From contig VDFB02139280.1 in assembly GCA_007258455.2 (NCBI GenBank), positions 53,524 to 117,523 on the forward strand: DNA of 64,000 nucleotides, written 5' to 3'. The position numbers and the translations under genes were made by a program. The notes beneath the pieces are model-generated. The model was not told the DNA's origin. It worked only from the letters and a program-made list of their open reading frames with translations, and made no database searches. Origin of the DNA: Sequoia sempervirens. Taxonomy: Eukaryota > Streptophyta > Pinopsida > Cupressales > Cupressaceae. Shown one piece after another: positions 63,076 to 64,000 of the stretch (the stretch's first letter is position 1; each line of letters opens with the position of its first letter).

Positions 63076-63362
63076 ATTTTGAGTGATTGCATGAAAATAT
63101 GCAAGGGTGGAGAAAAATAGAGCTCTTGCATGAAAATATGCAAAGGCGCTAAAAATTAGAGCTCTTGCATGAAAATATTCAAAGGCACTAAAAAATAGAG
63201 CTCTTGCATGAAAATATGCAAAGGAGCAAAAAAACAGAGTTGTTGCATGAAAATATGCAAAGGTGCTGAAAAAAAGAGCTCTTGCATGAAAACATGCATA
63301 GGTGCTAAAAAAAAGAGATCTTGCATGAAAATATACAAAGACGCTAAAAAATAGAGCTCTTA
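63076..63362. repeat. 39-bp minisatellite, seven units in exact register
   Basis: TTGCATGAAAA starts at 63087, 63126, 63165, 63204, 63243, 63282 and 63321, every 39 bp without slippage. The unit is close to GAGCTCTTGCATGAAAATAT followed by GCAAAGGCGCTAAAAAATA. Since 39 is 13 codons, the minus strand stays open over 63156-63338 as a 13-residue repeat (FMQELFF.APLHI-like). A degenerate relative lies at about 63435-63490. There are no spacers, so it is not a CRISPR array. Confidence 0.9.
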
Positions 63363-63988
63363 TATATGACTTGTAGTTTGAGATGCATTATGTCGAAAAT
63401 TCCTTGACATTGCATGTGCAAGAAAATGACTAAGGCATGGAAAATATGCAGAGGCTCTACATTTTTGAGCTCCTACATGTGCTAAAAAGTTTCTAACTCC
63501 CAAAACTTGAATTTTCACATCTTGATTTAAAATGTGAATTTTGACGAACTAACAAAGGTTAATGCTCAGAATGACTTTTTGAGGATGGGGGACCATGCAC
63601 GAGGACCAATGCAATTTTCCTCATTTTGCATGCTTAGAGTATGTGGGCTACGAAACAGACAATTTTTGTAGGGGTTATCCCATGAATTGAGTGTGTCAAA
63701 TTCAAGGATAAAAACTGGCTCTAGCTGGGGAGATTCCTTTGATCATTCTTTGAAACAATCGTAGGGAGAAGAATTCCAATCTCTAAGTAACTTCATCCAT
63801 CCATTAGGCATAGAGTCAGCCGACAAAACAAAAATACACAAAAAGACTCAAATGAAAAAAGAAACTTTTTTCACCAAAAAGTTGGTGAATCAATGATAGT
63901 TCCTCTCCTTTTGTCCCATGATGCATCATGCAATGCTTATGCAAGGATCCCAAACATAACTTTGATAATGCCACAACCTTTCATTTTT

Positions 63989-64000
63989 GATTTGATACCA
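63989..64000 (-). other. Possible primer-binding site at the window edge
   Basis: The last bases, read on the minus strand, are TGGTATCAAATC, like an initiator-Met primer-binding site. If real, an LTR of a minus-oriented element begins just past the window and its internal region lies in 62-64 kb, where no coding domain could be recognised. Confidence 0.3.

Noticed and set aside
63076..63362. CRISPR-like regular array
   Set aside because: The repeat unit fills the whole period with no variable spacers, and the DNA is plant-like.

Overview
This window looks like nuclear DNA of a seed plant with a large, repeat-filled genome. It is AT-rich, has one apparently intact protein gene in 64 kb, and is otherwise made of old, mutated transposable elements. 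The plant-type LRR receptor-like protein, the DUF4283-type LINE ORF1, the Ty1/copia LTRs and the Ty3/gypsy chromovirus all fit a plant. The low gene density and heavy decay suggest a gymnosperm such as a conifer; that is inference and the sequence alone does not prove it.

Layout. 1-860: end of a satellite-like array with a ~360-385 bp monomer. 2.65-5.55 kb (-): a seven-exon gene of unknown family, dead by several stop codons, with a foldback repeat in one intron. 6.0-9.4 kb: 3' end of a copia-like element with a polypurine tract and an LTR start. 9.4-12.9 kb: AT-rich DNA with diverged tandem duplications. 12.9-16.85 kb (+): a degenerate L1-type LINE with ORF1, endonuclease and reverse transcriptase remnants. 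18.78-22.2 kb (-): the one good gene, a 1029-residue LRR receptor-like protein with a 97-bp coding intron, a probable 5'-UTR intron, a TATA box and an upstream ORF overlapping the start.

23.3-33.8 kb: two tandem copies of a ~3.5 kb unit, each carrying a different insertion. The insertion in the second copy is flanked by an 18-bp target-site duplication, and a third fragment of the unit lies at 38.6-39.0 kb. 33.8-36.2 kb: gypsy-like leader and gag remnant, split by a 373-bp solo LTR with a CACCA duplication. 36.2-41.5 kb: short palindrome and tandem clusters and a copia 3' LTR with polypurine tract. 43.95-44.36 kb: CA/TA microsatellite.

44.94-50.48 kb (-): a Ty3/gypsy chromovirus with gag, protease, reverse transcriptase, RNase H, integrase and chromodomain. 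Several catalytic residues are lost, and it carries an unexplained extra reading frame between the primer-binding site and gag. Its PBS-side LTR (50.48-51.60 kb) is mirrored by an inverted LTR of the same family at 53.16-54.34 kb. 54.3-63 kb is mostly anonymous, with a gypsy gag remnant near 59 kb. 63.08-63.36 kb: a minisatellite with an exact 39-bp period. The last bases resemble another primer-binding site.

The genes do not form a pathway. The receptor-like protein is probably a cell-surface immune or developmental receptor; the rest records successive transposition, duplication and decay. No CRISPR array, rRNA or convincing tRNA gene was seen. All readings were made by eye; boundaries marked approximate could move by tens of bases.
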